Shown: positions 35,578 through 47,019, counted from the stretch's first letter. The stretch: DNA of 64,000 nt from Lichenicola sp964247755 (GCA_964247755.1 CAXTVX010000001.1:310001-374000); one strand, 5' to 3'. Notes: generated by a model from the letters alone, not told the origin. A program made the numbers and translations.

Positions 35578-36365
35578 CCGGGAGGGTGGACGTGCCCTCC
35601 GCCGGCCGGACCTGGCGCCGCGTCCTGCTGCGGCGGGAGTTGCGGCACCTGCCTGGCCGGTCCGCGGGTATGGTCGTCCTTGCCCTGACCTTGTGCCTGG
35701 CGGCTTGCGCCGCCGAGCCGGCGATCAGGCCGTCGCCGTCGGATTGGACACAGCCGGCAAATCTCGGGCAGGACGCGCTGCGAGCGCTCGCCTACCACGA
35801 CAGCGGCGCCTACCTGCACGACCTGGCGGAGGTCGATGCGCGGGCCGGGGACTGGCTGGCGTTGCGGGCGCCGCAGGTAACGCGTCCGGCGCTGGTGCTC
35901 GACATCGACGAGACCTCGCTGTCGAACTGGGCGGAGATCAAGGCCAACGGCTTCGGCCACTTCAACGGCGGGAGCTGCGACGTGCTGCCGCGTGGGCCGT
36001 GCGGCTTCGACGCCTGGGCGAGGCTGGGACAGGCCCCTGCCCTCCTTCCCACCCTCGCCCTCTACCGGTGGGCCAGGCAGCTCGGGGTCGCCGTTTTCTT
36101 CGTCACCGGGCGTCATGCCGACATGACGGAGGTCACCGCCGCGAACCTGCGGCGGGCAGGCTACGAGGACTGGGACGGGCTGTTCCTCGAGCCGCAGGAC
36201 AGCCACTTCGCCAGCGCCGCTGATTTCAAGGCGCCGACCCGGGCGGCGATCGAGCGGCGCGGCTACACGGTCCTCGCCAGCGTCGGCGACCAGCGATCGG
36301 ACCTGGACGGCGGCCACGCCGAGCGCGGCTACCTGCTGCCGAACCCGTTCTACTTCATCCCGTAA
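35574..36365 (+). CDS. Lipoprotein HAD-type acid phosphatase (class B/lipoprotein e(P4)-like)
   Basis: A 263-aa predicted lipoprotein with lipobox CLAAC. HAD motif I is LVLDIDETSLSNW (two Asp), motif II sits in FFVTGRHADM, and the acidic motif is ASVGDQRSDLDGG. This is the fold of e(P4)-type 5'-nucleotidases/acid phosphatases, which remove phosphate from nucleotides or organic phosphates in the periplasm. The GTG at 35574 overlaps the previous stop and gives a long basic n-region; ATG 35670 is also in frame but would leave no positive charge before the hydrophobic core. Confidence 0.85.
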   Translation: MTGRVDVPSAGRTWRRVLLRRELRHLPGRSAGMVVLALTLCLAACAAEPAIRPSPSDWTQPANLGQDALRALAYHDSGAYLHDLAEVDARAGDWLALRAPQVTRPALVLDIDETSLSNWAEIKANGFGHFNGGSCDVLPRGPCGFDAWARLGQAPALLPTLALYRWARQLGVAVFFVTGRHADMTEVTAANLRRAGYEDWDGLFLEPQDSHFASAADFKAPTRAAIERRGYTVLASVGDQRSDLDGGHAERGYLLPNPFYFIP

Positions 36366-36663
36366 GGCCGCTGGCGACGGCATCGACCGCGTAGCGGCGC
36401 CAGACGATCCGCCGTCCGAGCGCGGGGTCCGCCGGCAGCCGCCCGGTGATCGCCGGCGGGGCGTGGCGCAGCACCAGGCGGCGTTGCGCGGTGGTCATCG
36501 CCTTCCAGGCGAGTTCCGGGCTGGACGCCTGCGGGGGCAGCTCGGCCGGCAGGCCCAGGATCAGCGCCACCTGCACCCGCTCCGGCCTGCTGGCGATCGC
36601 CCAGAGCTGCGTCAGCTTCAGCGTCCCGGCCCGGACCAGCCGGACCGCCTGCAGGACACGCAT
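36355..36663 (-). CDS. Small basic protein of unknown function
   Basis: A 102-aa protein, mostly helical and Arg/Ala/Leu-rich (VLQAVRLVRAGTLKLTQLWAIA, LAWKAMTTAQRRLVLRHAPP). No signal peptide, membrane segment or known motif. Its stop overlaps the end of the convergent phosphatase gene by 11 nt. Composition and phase look coding, and the reading frame on the other strand is less protein-like, but I do not recognise a family. Confidence 0.5.
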   Translation of the reverse strand: MRVLQAVRLVRAGTLKLTQLWAIASRPERVQVALILGLPAELPPQASSPELAWKAMTTAQRRLVLRHAPPAITGRLPADPALGRRIVWRRYAVDAVASGLTG

Positions 36664-36715
36664 CCCTCTCCTCCCCGTCGTACGGGCAGGATGGCGGGGA
36701 ACCCCTGCCGAACGG

Positions 36716-37702
36716 TTAAGGCGTGGCGAGACGCCCCATGGCGAGATATTTCTCGCGCCGCTGCGCCTTGAGGGCGGCGGGGTCGAGGCGGCACAGGCCG
36801 GGCAGTGCCGAGGCGAGAAGCTGCCGCACCGACTCGATCGCGGCGGCTGGGTTGCGGTGCGCGCCGCCCAGCGGCTCGGGCACGATCTCGTCGATCAGCT
36901 TGAACTGCTTCAGGTCCTGCGCAGTCAGGCGGAGCGCCTCGGCGGCCGCGGTCTTCTGGCTGGTGTCGCGCCACAGGATGGAGGAGCAGGCCTCGGGCGT
37001 GATCACCGAGTAGATCGCGTGCTCCAGCATGAACACGCGGTCGCCGGCGGCGAGCGCGATGGCGCCGCCGGAGCCGCCCTCGCCGATCACGGTGGCCAGG
37101 ATCGGCACCGGCGAGGACAGGCAGGCCTCAATCGCACGCGCGATCGCCTCGGCCTGGCCGCGCGCCTCGGCGTCGATCCCCGGGAACGCGCCGGGCGTGT
37201 CGACGAAGGTCAGGATCGGCAGGCCGAACCGGGCGGCGAGCCCGATCAGGCGGGTCGCCTTGCGATAGCCTTCCGGCCGCGCCATGCCGAAATTGTGCCG
37301 CAGCCTGGTATCCAGGTCGGAGCCGCGCTCGGTGCCGAGCACCACCACGGCGCGTCCCTCGAAGCGGCCGAGGCCGCCCACCACCGCCTCGTCGTTGGCA
37401 AAAGCACGGTCGCCGGCGAGCGGCATGAAGTCGGTGATCAGGGCGGCGATGTAGTCGAGCGCGTGCGGCCGCTGCGCGTGGCGCGCGACCTCGACCTTCT
37501 GCCAGGGCGTGAGCTTGGCATAGATCGTGCGGAGCTGGCGCTCCGCTTTTTCCTCGAGCCTGGCGACCTCCTCGGCGATCGGCAGGCCGCCCTCGCCCGT
37601 GCCGGATGCGCTGCCGGGACCGGGCAGCGACATCTGCCTGAGCTCGTCGATCTTGTTCTCGAGTTCGGCGATCGGCTTTTCGAAGTCGAGGAACTGGCGC
37701 AT
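36716..37702 (-). CDS. accA: Acetyl-CoA carboxylase carboxyltransferase subunit alpha
   Basis: A 328-aa subunit of the carboxyltransferase that makes malonyl-CoA for fatty acid synthesis. It starts with the usual MRQFLDFEKPIAELENKIDEL helix; the crotonase-fold core has LPILTFVDTPGAFPGIDAEARGQ, GEGGSGGAIALAAGDRVFMLEHAIYSVITPEACSSILW and ends REKYLAMG. A short Gly/Ser insert (PGPGSASGTGEGG) near residue 28 is unusual but lies in a surface linker. It is followed by the 102-aa gene and preceded by xerD. Confidence 0.97.
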   Translation of the reverse strand: MRQFLDFEKPIAELENKIDELRQMSLPGPGSASGTGEGGLPIAEEVARLEEKAERQLRTIYAKLTPWQKVEVARHAQRPHALDYIAALITDFMPLAGDRAFANDEAVVGGLGRFEGRAVVVLGTERGSDLDTRLRHNFGMARPEGYRKATRLIGLAARFGLPILTFVDTPGAFPGIDAEARGQAEAIARAIEACLSSPVPILATVIGEGGSGGAIALAAGDRVFMLEHAIYSVITPEACSSILWRDTSQKTAAAEALRLTAQDLKQFKLIDEIVPEPLGGAHRNPAAAIESVRQLLASALPGLCRLDPAALKAQRREKYLAMGRLATP

Positions 37703-37789
37703 CGTGCGGCGGGCTTTAGCACGTTTCCCGGTCTCGCCAAGGGTGCCGCCTCAGCCCCCAGCCTAAGCCCCCAGCCTCAGTCCCCGGTC

Positions 37790-38731
37790 TCAGCTTCGGG
37801 TCGCCAGCGGATGGTGTGCCGCCACCAGGCGTTGCAGCCGCTCGGCCAGCACGTGGGTGTAGATCTGCGTGGTGGCGATGTCGGCATGGCCGAGCAGGCG
37901 CTGCAGCGAATGAAGGTCGGCGCCGTGCGCCAGCATGTGGCTGGCGAAGGAATGGCGCAGCACGTGCGGCGACACCCGCTCGGGATCGAGCCCGGCCCGT
38001 TGCGCGGTCTCGTGCAGGATCAGGTCGAAGCCCTGGCGCGTCATCGCCCGGCGCCCGTCGCGGCCGGCGAACAGGAACGGGCCCGGCGGCCGCAGCGTCT
38101 TCCCGGTTCGTGTCGCGGCGCGTGCCGAGGCGGCCTGCGACTCGATCAGCGCGCGTGAAGCGGCCCGTGCCGGCTCCGACAGCGGCACCAGCCGTTCCCG
38201 CCCGCCCTTGCCGCGCACCAGCAGCACCAGGCCGTCGCCCGACAACGCGTCGCGGTGGAGGGACAGCAGCTCGGAGATGCGCAGGCCCGTCGCATACAGC
38301 AGCTCCAGCGCCGCCAGCGCTACCGGCTGCCGCTGGGGCAATAGCCCGGCGCCGGGAGCTGCGGCGGCGAGCAGCGCCGACACCTCCGCCTCGGCCAGGA
38401 ACCGCGGCAGCGTCCGGCCGGTCCGCGGTGCCTCCGTCCGCACCGTCGGATCGTCCGGCCGGATACCCTCGCGGGCCAGGAACCGATGGAACTGGCGCAG
38501 GCAGGACAGGCGGCGCGACGCGGTGCGCGCGGACAGCCCGGAGCGGGCCAGCTGCCCCATGTAGCCGGACACGGCGTCGGCATCTGCGGCCTCCGGCGCG
38601 ACGCCGGCGGCGGATGCGAAGGCGGCCCAGTCGGCCAGGTCCGCCCCGTAGGCCTTCAGGGTGTTCGGTGCGGCACCCCGCTCCGCCGCCAGCATCTCCA
38701 GGAACGCCTCGGCGTGACGCGCGTGGGGCAT
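37790..38731 (-). CDS. xerD: Tyrosine recombinase XerD
   Basis: A 313-aa site-specific recombinase that with XerC resolves chromosome dimers at dif. The N-terminal SAM-like domain (FLEMLAAERGAAPNTLKAYGADL) is followed by the catalytic domain with Arg in ATGLRISELLSL, HVLRHSFASHML (His and Arg), LGHADIATTQIYTHV (His, and Tyr nucleophile near residue 291). Length and context next to accA and aroK are those of chromosomal XerD rather than of a phage or integron integrase. No clear Shine-Dalgarno precedes the ATG. Confidence 0.9.
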   Translation of the reverse strand: MPHARHAEAFLEMLAAERGAAPNTLKAYGADLADWAAFASAAGVAPEAADADAVSGYMGQLARSGLSARTASRRLSCLRQFHRFLAREGIRPDDPTVRTEAPRTGRTLPRFLAEAEVSALLAAAAPGAGLLPQRQPVALAALELLYATGLRISELLSLHRDALSGDGLVLLVRGKGGRERLVPLSEPARAASRALIESQAASARAATRTGKTLRPPGPFLFAGRDGRRAMTRQGFDLILHETAQRAGLDPERVSPHVLRHSFASHMLAHGADLHSLQRLLGHADIATTQIYTHVLAERLQRLVAAHHPLATRS

Positions 38732-38750
38732 CGTTGCGGAGCCGGTGCGG

Positions 38751-38894
38751 TCAGGCCGGCGCCAGCTTGTCGTTCGGCACGGTCTGGTGCACCGGATGCA
38801 CCGGCGGGCGCGGCGGGAACGCGCCCAGCGACAGGAAGCCGCCCGCCAGGACCACGGCCACGAGCCCGAACACGATGGCAAGGATCCGGCGCAT
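38751..38894 (-). CDS. 47-aa single-pass membrane peptide
   Basis: A short gene encoding MRRILAIVFGLVAVVLAGG, then FLSLGAF and a Pro-rich tail (PPRPPVHPVHQTVPNDKLAPA). One N-terminal transmembrane helix with two leading arginines suggests an inner-membrane peptide with a periplasmic tail. Shine-Dalgarno CCAGGAGTGGGAGCGAG supports the start. It lies 19 nt upstream of xerD on the same strand, divergent from aroK-aroB. Function unknown. Confidence 0.65.
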   Translation of the reverse strand: MRRILAIVFGLVAVVLAGGFLSLGAFPPRPPVHPVHQTVPNDKLAPA

Positions 38895-38978
38895 CTCGCT
38901 CCCACTCCTGGACTGCGTGCCAGCGCCTGAACCGGCGCGGCATGGCTGCTGCCGTGCTCCTATGGTAACGTGACGCGC

Positions 38979-40676
38979 ATGTCACGCACCGCCGACACGT
39001 CCCAGCACGCCGAGGCGGCGGAACGCGCGCGGACGCACCAGCCCGCACAGCGCTCGGTGGTGCTGGTCGGGCTGATGGGGGCCGGCAAGACCACGGTGGG
39101 ACGGCGGCTGGCGGCGCGGCTCGGCATGCCGTTCCGCGACGCCGACGCCGAGGTCGAGCGGGCGGCCGGGATCACCGTCGCCGAGCTGTTCGCCCGCTAC
39201 GGCGAGGCGGAGTTCCGGCGCGGCGAGCAGGGCGTGATCCGTCGCCTGCTGTCCGGGCCATCGATCGTGCTGGCGACCGGAGGCGGGGCGTTCATGGACG
39301 CGGCGACGCGGGCCACGATACGTCGCCAGGCGGTCTCTGTCTGGCTGCGCTGCCCGCTCGACGTGCTGGAACGGCGGGTCAGCGGCAGGCACCACCGGCC
39401 GCTGCTGCGCGAGGGCCGGCCACGCGACGTCCTGTCGGCGCTGATGGCACGCCGTCATCCCATCTACGCGGAGGCGGACCTGGTGGTGGACTGCAGCGAG
39501 AACAGCGTCGACCACACCACCGACCAGGCGCTCGACGCCGTGCTCCGGCACGTGCCGCCGCAGCGTGTGCCGGTGGCGCTGTCGCATGACGGCTACGAGG
39601 TGGTGATCGGCTCCGGGCTGGTGGCGCGCGCCGGCGCCCTGCTGGCACCGGTGCTGCCGCAGAAGCGCGCGGTGGTGGTGACGGACGAGACGGTGGCGGC
39701 GCTGCACCTGCCGGCACTGCTGGCGGCGCTGGCCGAGACCGGCATCGACGCGTCGCCGATCGTGGTGCCGCCGGGCGAGGCCTCGAAAAGCCTGTCCGGC
39801 TATGGGCGCCTTGCCGAAGCCATGCTGGCCCTGGGGGTGGAGCGGCGCACCGCGGTGATCGCGTTCGGCGGGGGGGTGGTCGGCGACCTGGCCGGGTTCG
39901 CCGCCGCCACCGTGCTGCGCGGCCTGCCGCTGGTGCAGATCCCGACCACGCTGCTGGCCCAGGTCGACTCCAGCGTCGGCGGCAAGACCGGGATCAACAC
40001 GGTCGCTGGCAAGAACCTGCTCGGCGCGTTCCACCAGCCGGTCGCGGTGCTGGCCGACACCGACATGCTGCGCACGCTGCCGCTGCGCGAGCTGCGCGCC
40101 GGCTATGCCGAGATCGTCAAGGCCGGGCTGATCGGCGACCCGGCGCTGTTCGGATGGTGCGAGTCGAACGGGTCGGCACTCCTGGCCGGCGACCCGGCGG
40201 TGCAGGCCGAGGCGGTGCGGCGGGCCTGTGCGTTCAAGGCCGCGGTGGTGGGCGCGGACGAGCGCGAGCAGATGCCGGACGGGCGTGCCCTGCTGAACCT
40301 CGGCCACACCTTCGGCCACGCGCTGGAGGCCGAGATGGGATACGACGGCAGCCTGCTGCACGGCGAGGCGGTGGGGATCGGCCTGGGGCTGGCGTTCCGG
40401 CTGTCCGTGCGGCTCGGGCTTTGCCCGGACGCGGATGCGGAACGAGTGGAGCTGCACCTCCGGCGGATGGGGATGAAGGCCGGGATCGGCGAGTGCGGCC
40501 GGAAGGTGGCTGCGGACGCGCTGGTGGCGCACATGCGCCGCGACAAGAAGATGCGCGACGGGCGGCTCGCCTTCGTGCTGGTGCACGGCATCGGGCAGGC
40601 CTTCACCAGCACGGAGGTCGCACCGGAGGCGGTGCTGGCGCTGCTGACCGACGAGGGGGCAATCCCGACCGGCTGA
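38979..40676 (+). CDS. aroKB: Bifunctional shikimate kinase / 3-dehydroquinate synthase
   Basis: A 565-aa fusion of two shikimate-pathway enzymes. Residues 24-190 are shikimate kinase: P-loop GLMGAGKTT (31-39), FRDADAEVERAAG and ATGGGAFMD. Residues 205-565 are 3-dehydroquinate synthase: VVPPGEASKS, AFGGGVVGDLAGFAAATVLRG, PTTLLAQVDSSVGGKTGIN, NLGHTFGHALE and LLHGEAVGIGLG, with metal-binding Glu and His intact. In most bacteria these are adjacent separate genes; here the stop and start are lost, which couples steps 2 and 5 in one polypeptide. GTG 38970 is a slightly longer start. Confidence 0.95.
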   Translation: MSRTADTSQHAEAAERARTHQPAQRSVVLVGLMGAGKTTVGRRLAARLGMPFRDADAEVERAAGITVAELFARYGEAEFRRGEQGVIRRLLSGPSIVLATGGGAFMDAATRATIRRQAVSVWLRCPLDVLERRVSGRHHRPLLREGRPRDVLSALMARRHPIYAEADLVVDCSENSVDHTTDQALDAVLRHVPPQRVPVALSHDGYEVVIGSGLVARAGALLAPVLPQKRAVVVTDETVAALHLPALLAALAETGIDASPIVVPPGEASKSLSGYGRLAEAMLALGVERRTAVIAFGGGVVGDLAGFAAATVLRGLPLVQIPTTLLAQVDSSVGGKTGINTVAGKNLLGAFHQPVAVLADTDMLRTLPLRELRAGYAEIVKAGLIGDPALFGWCESNGSALLAGDPAVQAEAVRRACAFKAAVVGADEREQMPDGRALLNLGHTFGHALEAEMGYDGSLLHGEAVGIGLGLAFRLSVRLGLCPDADAERVELHLRRMGMKAGIGECGRKVAADALVAHMRRDKKMRDGRLAFVLVHGIGQAFTSTEVAPEAVLALLTDEGAIPTG

Positions 40677-40982
40677 TGCCGCCGTCTAAACTGGCTGTAA
40701 CCTAATGGCCACAGCAGTGCTCACGGATTCGTGTTTCGGCCGCAGCGGAACGTTTGATGGCTCTTGAAAAACCCAGCAGGAACGGCGGTTACGGGCAATT
40801 TCGTTGCGCTGGTCGTTCGGACTGTGTCTTCGCGACCACAGCCGCCTGATCGAATGCTCCGGAGGTAGCGGAGCACCCTCTCCAACCGCAACCGAAGGAA
40901 CTATAGGGTGCTTACGCATCCCGATGAGCCTGTGCCGCCGATGGTTGGCGGCCGGTCGAACGGATCCTAGAAGGACGAGACA
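40677..40982 (+). promoter_or_regulatory. Leader and promoter region of the OmpA-like porin
   Basis: This 306-bp gap is less GC-rich than its neighbours, as expected for a strong promoter and 5' leader. It contains a perfect 7-bp hairpin, TGCTCCG / CGGAGCA with a 7-nt loop (40855-40875), and a Shine-Dalgarno AGAAGGACGAGACA before the ATG. I cannot fix a -35/-10 pair with confidence. The hairpin could act in mRNA stability or sRNA pairing, both common for porin leaders. Confidence 0.45.
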
Positions 40983-42149
40983 ATGCGTCTGCGCACGGCA
41001 CTCCTCGCAACAACTCTTCTGGCGGCCGGTTCCGCCACGGCATTGGCTCAGCCGGTGGTCGGCCCCTATGTCAGCCTTGGCTCCGGCTACAACCTGCGCC
41101 AGACCCAGGGTGCGCATTACGCTCCTGGCGCGGTGGCCGACGGCCGCACCGGCGAGTTCTCATCGGACCTCGGCGGCGGCAACAACATCAGCAAGTCCGG
41201 GTTCCGCTTCGGCGACGGCTTCAACGGCGAGGCGTCGGTCGGTTACGGGCTGCCGAACGGGCTGCGCGTTGAACTCCAGGGTGCCTACTACAACAACAAC
41301 GTGAACCACCGCTCGAACACCCCGTTCCCGGGCGTGACCAGCGGCCATGCCGAGAGCTACGGCCCGTTGGTCAACGTGCTTTACGACGTCGACCTGGGCC
41401 GCTTCGGCTTGGCCCTGCCGGTGACCCCGTATGTCGGCGTCGGCGCCGGCTACCTGTGGAACCACCTGTCGCCGTTCACCACCACCTACGCCAACGGCAA
41501 CGTCGACCGCACCGGCGGCACCAACGGCTCGTTCGCCTACCAGGGCATCGTCGGCGTCGCCTACAACATCGTGCCGGTTCCGGGCCTCGCGGTCACTGCA
41601 GAGTACCGCTTCCTCGGCCAGCTCGACCAGGATGCATATCAGTCCACGTCCTACACCGTGACCGGCATCCACAAGGGCAATGCCGACTTCAACGACCAGT
41701 TCAACCACAGCTTCATGCTCGGCCTGCGCTACGCCTTCGACACCGCTCCGCCGCCGCCCCCGCCGCCGCCGCCGGTCGCTCCCGCCGCTCCGCCGGCCGA
41801 GGCGCGCACCTACCTGGTGTTCTTCGACTGGGACCGCTCGGTGCTGACCGCGCGGGCCCGCGAGATCGTGGCACAGGCGGCGCAGGCCTCCACCCATGTG
41901 CAGACCACACGCATCGAGGTCAACGGCTACACCGACAACTCCTCGATCCACGGCGGCGCACGCGGCGCACGCTACAACCAGGGCCTCTCCATCCGTCGTG
42001 CCACCTCGGTCAAGGCCGAGCTGATCCGCGACGGCGTGCCGGGCACGGCGATCGACATCCACGGCTACGGCGAGACCCACCCGCTCGTCGCCACCGGGCC
42101 GAATACCCGTGAGCCGCAGAACCGCCGCGTCGAGATCATCCTGCACTGA
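40983..42149 (+). CDS. OmpA family outer-membrane protein
   Basis: A 388-aa porin-like protein. Residues 1-22 are a signal peptide ending ATALA. Residues 23-255 form an eight-strand beta-barrel with alternating patterns (GPYVSLGSGYNLRQTQ, ALPVTPYVGVGAGYLW, HSFMLGLRYAFD). A run of nine prolines links to the C-terminal OmpA domain (VFFDWDRSVLTARAREIVAQAA, IEVNGYTDNSS, LSIRRATSVKAELIRDGV, NRRVEIIL), which anchors peptidoglycan via conserved Asp and Arg. Codon use and the strong terminator point to high expression. Confidence 0.95.
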   Translation: MRLRTALLATTLLAAGSATALAQPVVGPYVSLGSGYNLRQTQGAHYAPGAVADGRTGEFSSDLGGGNNISKSGFRFGDGFNGEASVGYGLPNGLRVELQGAYYNNNVNHRSNTPFPGVTSGHAESYGPLVNVLYDVDLGRFGLALPVTPYVGVGAGYLWNHLSPFTTTYANGNVDRTGGTNGSFAYQGIVGVAYNIVPVPGLAVTAEYRFLGQLDQDAYQSTSYTVTGIHKGNADFNDQFNHSFMLGLRYAFDTAPPPPPPPPPVAPAAPPAEARTYLVFFDWDRSVLTARAREIVAQAAQASTHVQTTRIEVNGYTDNSSIHGGARGARYNQGLSIRRATSVKAELIRDGVPGTAIDIHGYGETHPLVATGPNTREPQNRRVEIILH

Positions 42150-42180
42150 ATCTCGTCGCGTCGATCTTCACGAGGAAAGG

Positions 42181-42204
42181 GGGCGCCGCGAGGCGCCCTT
42201 TTTT
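42181..42204 (+). terminator. Rho-independent terminator after the OmpA-like gene
   Basis: GGGCGCC, tetraloop GCGA, GGCGCCC (42181-42198) followed by TTTTTT (42199-42204). It lies 31 nt after the stop and is the clearest intrinsic terminator in the window. Confidence 0.95.
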
Positions 42205-42253
42205 CATGCGTCCCGCTTGTCTCCCATCGCCCCTCGGGGCTACCGATTGACCC

Positions 42254-42808
42254 GTGAGCGAGACAATCCTGCCCTATCGCGGTGATGCGGACCTGCCCGA
42301 CGTGTCGGAGCACGGCGATCGGCCGGGGACACTGTCGGCCGGCGAGCTGCCGCTGCCGCCTGCCGGCGCGTCGGCCGCCGACCCGGTCATCGTCGCCATC
42401 AGCGCCGGACAGTCGCCGCTGCTGTCGCTCGCGGCACAGCTGCTGAAGTTCGGTACCGTGGGCGGCCTCGGCCTGCTCTGGGACGTGTCGACGGTTTATG
42501 CGCTGAAACCGCTGGTCGGCGTCACCGGAGCCGCGCTGGCGGCATTCTTCGTTGCCGCGACGATGAACTGGATGCTGAACCGGCTCTGGACCTTTCGCGG
42601 GCGCGGCTCCGACGTCCCGCTGGTCCGGCAGTGGCTGAGCTTCCTCGGCGCCAATGGGCTTGGCTTCACCCTCAACCGGAGCACGTTCTTCGCGCTGATC
42701 TGGCTGGTGCCGTTCTGCCGCGCGCATCTCGTCATGGCGCTGGCGGCGGGCTCGCTGGCCGGGATGTCTGCGAACTTCAGCCTGTCGCGCCGGCTGGTGT
42801 TCCGGTGA
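42254..42808 (+). CDS. GtrA-like membrane protein
   Basis: A 184-aa protein with about 60 polar residues first, then four membrane helices: LLKFGTVGGLGLLWDVSTVYAL, GVTGAALAAFFVAATMNWMLNRLWTF, WLSFLGANGLGFTLNRSTFFALIWL and VMALAAGSLAGMSANFSLSRRLVF. The N-R-x-W-T-F and final F-x-x-S-R-R-x-V-F signatures are those of GtrA proteins, which flip or help use polyprenyl-linked sugars. No glycosyltransferase partner lies next to it. GTG start. Confidence 0.88.
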   Translation: MSETILPYRGDADLPDVSEHGDRPGTLSAGELPLPPAGASAADPVIVAISAGQSPLLSLAAQLLKFGTVGGLGLLWDVSTVYALKPLVGVTGAALAAFFVAATMNWMLNRLWTFRGRGSDVPLVRQWLSFLGANGLGFTLNRSTFFALIWLVPFCRAHLVMALAAGSLAGMSANFSLSRRLVFR

Positions 42809-42947
42809 CCCGTTCCCCGCACGCCGCCGCGACGGTCTAGGGCATCTTCCGTTCGCCCGGGTTCACTCCAAACGCTCCAGCTTGTTGTCTTGGCGAGCAT
42901 CTCCACCCGATCGGGTGTTCCACCTGATCGGGATCTGTTCCAGCTTC

Positions 42948-43823
42948 TCAGTCGGGCCTGCCCCAGGCGTCCAGGCGCACCTGCGCCAGCCGTGCCGCGT
43001 CGCTGCCGGGCGCTGCCTCCAGCACGCGCTCCAGGCAGCGCACCGCCTGCACGTCATGCCCGAGCTGGTGGCTGAGCTCCGCCGCCTGCAGCCAGTTCGT
43101 CATCACGTCCGGCGCGATCAGCAGCGTGCCCTCGAGCGACCGCAGCGCCGCCTCGACCTCGTGCGCCACCAGCCGGCGCTGCACGAGGTTGCGCTGCAGG
43201 CGCAGCAGCACGTCGCGGACCGCCATGGGCCGGGTCATGCCGGGATGCAGCTCGGCGTCGCCTGCACCCAGGCGCTGCAGCATCGGCAGCAGGTCGGCGC
43301 TGCCCAGCACGGCGCCGTTGTTGAACGGATCCACCAGCAGCCGGCGCGGCTGCCGTGACCGCGTGCCGTCCGACCGGGCGGCTCCGCCGGATGGTGCGGC
43401 GGGAGAAACCAGCGAGACCAGGAAGTGTCCGGGAAAATCGATCCCGTGGCCGTCCCAGCCAGCGGCGCGGATGCAGTGCAGCCAGAGCACGCCCAGAGCC
43501 ACCGGCAGCCCGCGCCGGCGCTCGATCACCCGGATCAGGTTGGCGTTGTCGAGGTCGTCATAGGTGTCGAAGTCGCCGCGATAGCCGTGATGGGCATGGA
43601 TCAGCCCGGCCAGGGCACCGATCCGTGCCTCCGGAGGGCGGCCGCTCATGACCGCGCCGACCGCGGCGGCATCGCGGGCCAGCACGGTGAGATGCGACGA
43701 GGCCGCCTCCCAATCGGTGCCGCCGGCGTCGAGCCGGGCCAGCTGCAGGGCCGCGGGAGCCGGGTCGATCTCCGCATCTGGCAGCATCCCGATCGCTGCC
43801 AGCGCGTCTCCCGGTTGCGCCAT
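42948..43823 (-). CDS. SirB1-type transglutaminase-like protein with TPR tail
   Basis: A 291-aa protein of the SirB1 family: DTYDDLDNANLIRVIERRRGLPVALGVLWLHCIRAAGW, HGIDFPGHFLVSL and LLVDPFNNGAVL. The first part has a transglutaminase-like fold; residues 205-290 are TPR-like (LQAAELSHQLGHDVQAVRCLERVLEAAPGS). Function is unproven in most bacteria. ATG 43823 with GGGGAGGGACGTG upstream is used; a GTG one codon earlier is possible. The preceding gap 42809-42947 contains only a short palindrome (CCCGATCGGG). Confidence 0.88.
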   Translation of the reverse strand: MAQPGDALAAIGMLPDAEIDPAPAALQLARLDAGGTDWEAASSHLTVLARDAAAVGAVMSGRPPEARIGALAGLIHAHHGYRGDFDTYDDLDNANLIRVIERRRGLPVALGVLWLHCIRAAGWDGHGIDFPGHFLVSLVSPAAPSGGAARSDGTRSRQPRRLLVDPFNNGAVLGSADLLPMLQRLGAGDAELHPGMTRPMAVRDVLLRLQRNLVQRRLVAHEVEAALRSLEGTLLIAPDVMTNWLQAAELSHQLGHDVQAVRCLERVLEAAPGSDAARLAQVRLDAWGRPD

Positions 43824-43842
43824 CACGTCCCTCCCCGACCCG

Positions 43843-44214
43843 TCAGATCCCGATGCAGAACAGGGCGATCACGCACAGGAGGCCGCCGGCCCAGGCTGCC
43901 GTCCTCGGCAGGGCCCGGTCGAGGAGGTAGGCGGCGCTGTAGGCAGAGCGCAACAGCACGAACAGCACCGCCAGGCTGTCGATCCAGGGCTGCGGCGCGT
44001 GGGCCAGCTCGGCCACCAGCACGCCGGCGGCAAACGCCGGCAGCGCCTCGAAGTGGTTCCGCTGCGCCCAGTCCGCCCGCTGCCGCCAGCCTTGCAGTCC
44101 CTCCAGCCCGAGGCGCGGCTGCCTGTTGTCGATGCCGCCGCCGCTCTTGGCGAGTGCCGCCATCACGTAGGGCAGCAGGACCGCGACCAGGATCATCCAA
44201 TAGGCAAGGTGCAT
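43843..44214 (-). CDS. MAPEG family membrane protein
   Basis: A 123-aa protein with four membrane helices and the bacterial MAPEG pattern: HLAYWMILVAVLLPYVMAALAK, RADWAQRNHFEALPAFAAGVLVAELA, LAVLFVLLRSAYSAAYLLDR and WAGGLLCVIALFCIGI. Eukaryotic relatives are glutathione-dependent enzymes; bacterial roles are mostly unknown. It lies 19 nt before the SirB1 gene on the same strand. Confidence 0.9.
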   Translation of the reverse strand: MHLAYWMILVAVLLPYVMAALAKSGGGIDNRQPRLGLEGLQGWRQRADWAQRNHFEALPAFAAGVLVAELAHAPQPWIDSLAVLFVLLRSAYSAAYLLDRALPRTAAWAGGLLCVIALFCIGI

Positions 44215-44370
44215 GGCGCGGCTCCGCGACGGTGCACGCAGAAGGCCCGCCGCCGGCCGCGGTTCCTGTCGCGGCGCGGCGTCCCGCCTCGATCCCGCCG
44301 TCGCAGCCTTTCGCCAGGACGGAGGCTGCGCTAGGTGACGATGTCATCTCCGGGACATCTCCGCTTCGCC

Positions 44371-47019
<2,649 letters not shown>

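Noticed and set aside
37790..38731. XerD-like gene as integrase of the tRNA-flanked segment
   Set aside because: It is 25 kb away, lies in a standard accA-xerD-aroK neighbourhood and has the length of the chromosomal dimer resolvase.
42809..42947. Possible terminator or operator around CCCGATCGGG after gtrA
   Set aside because: The palindrome is short and lacks a T run or a promoter context; chance cannot be excluded.
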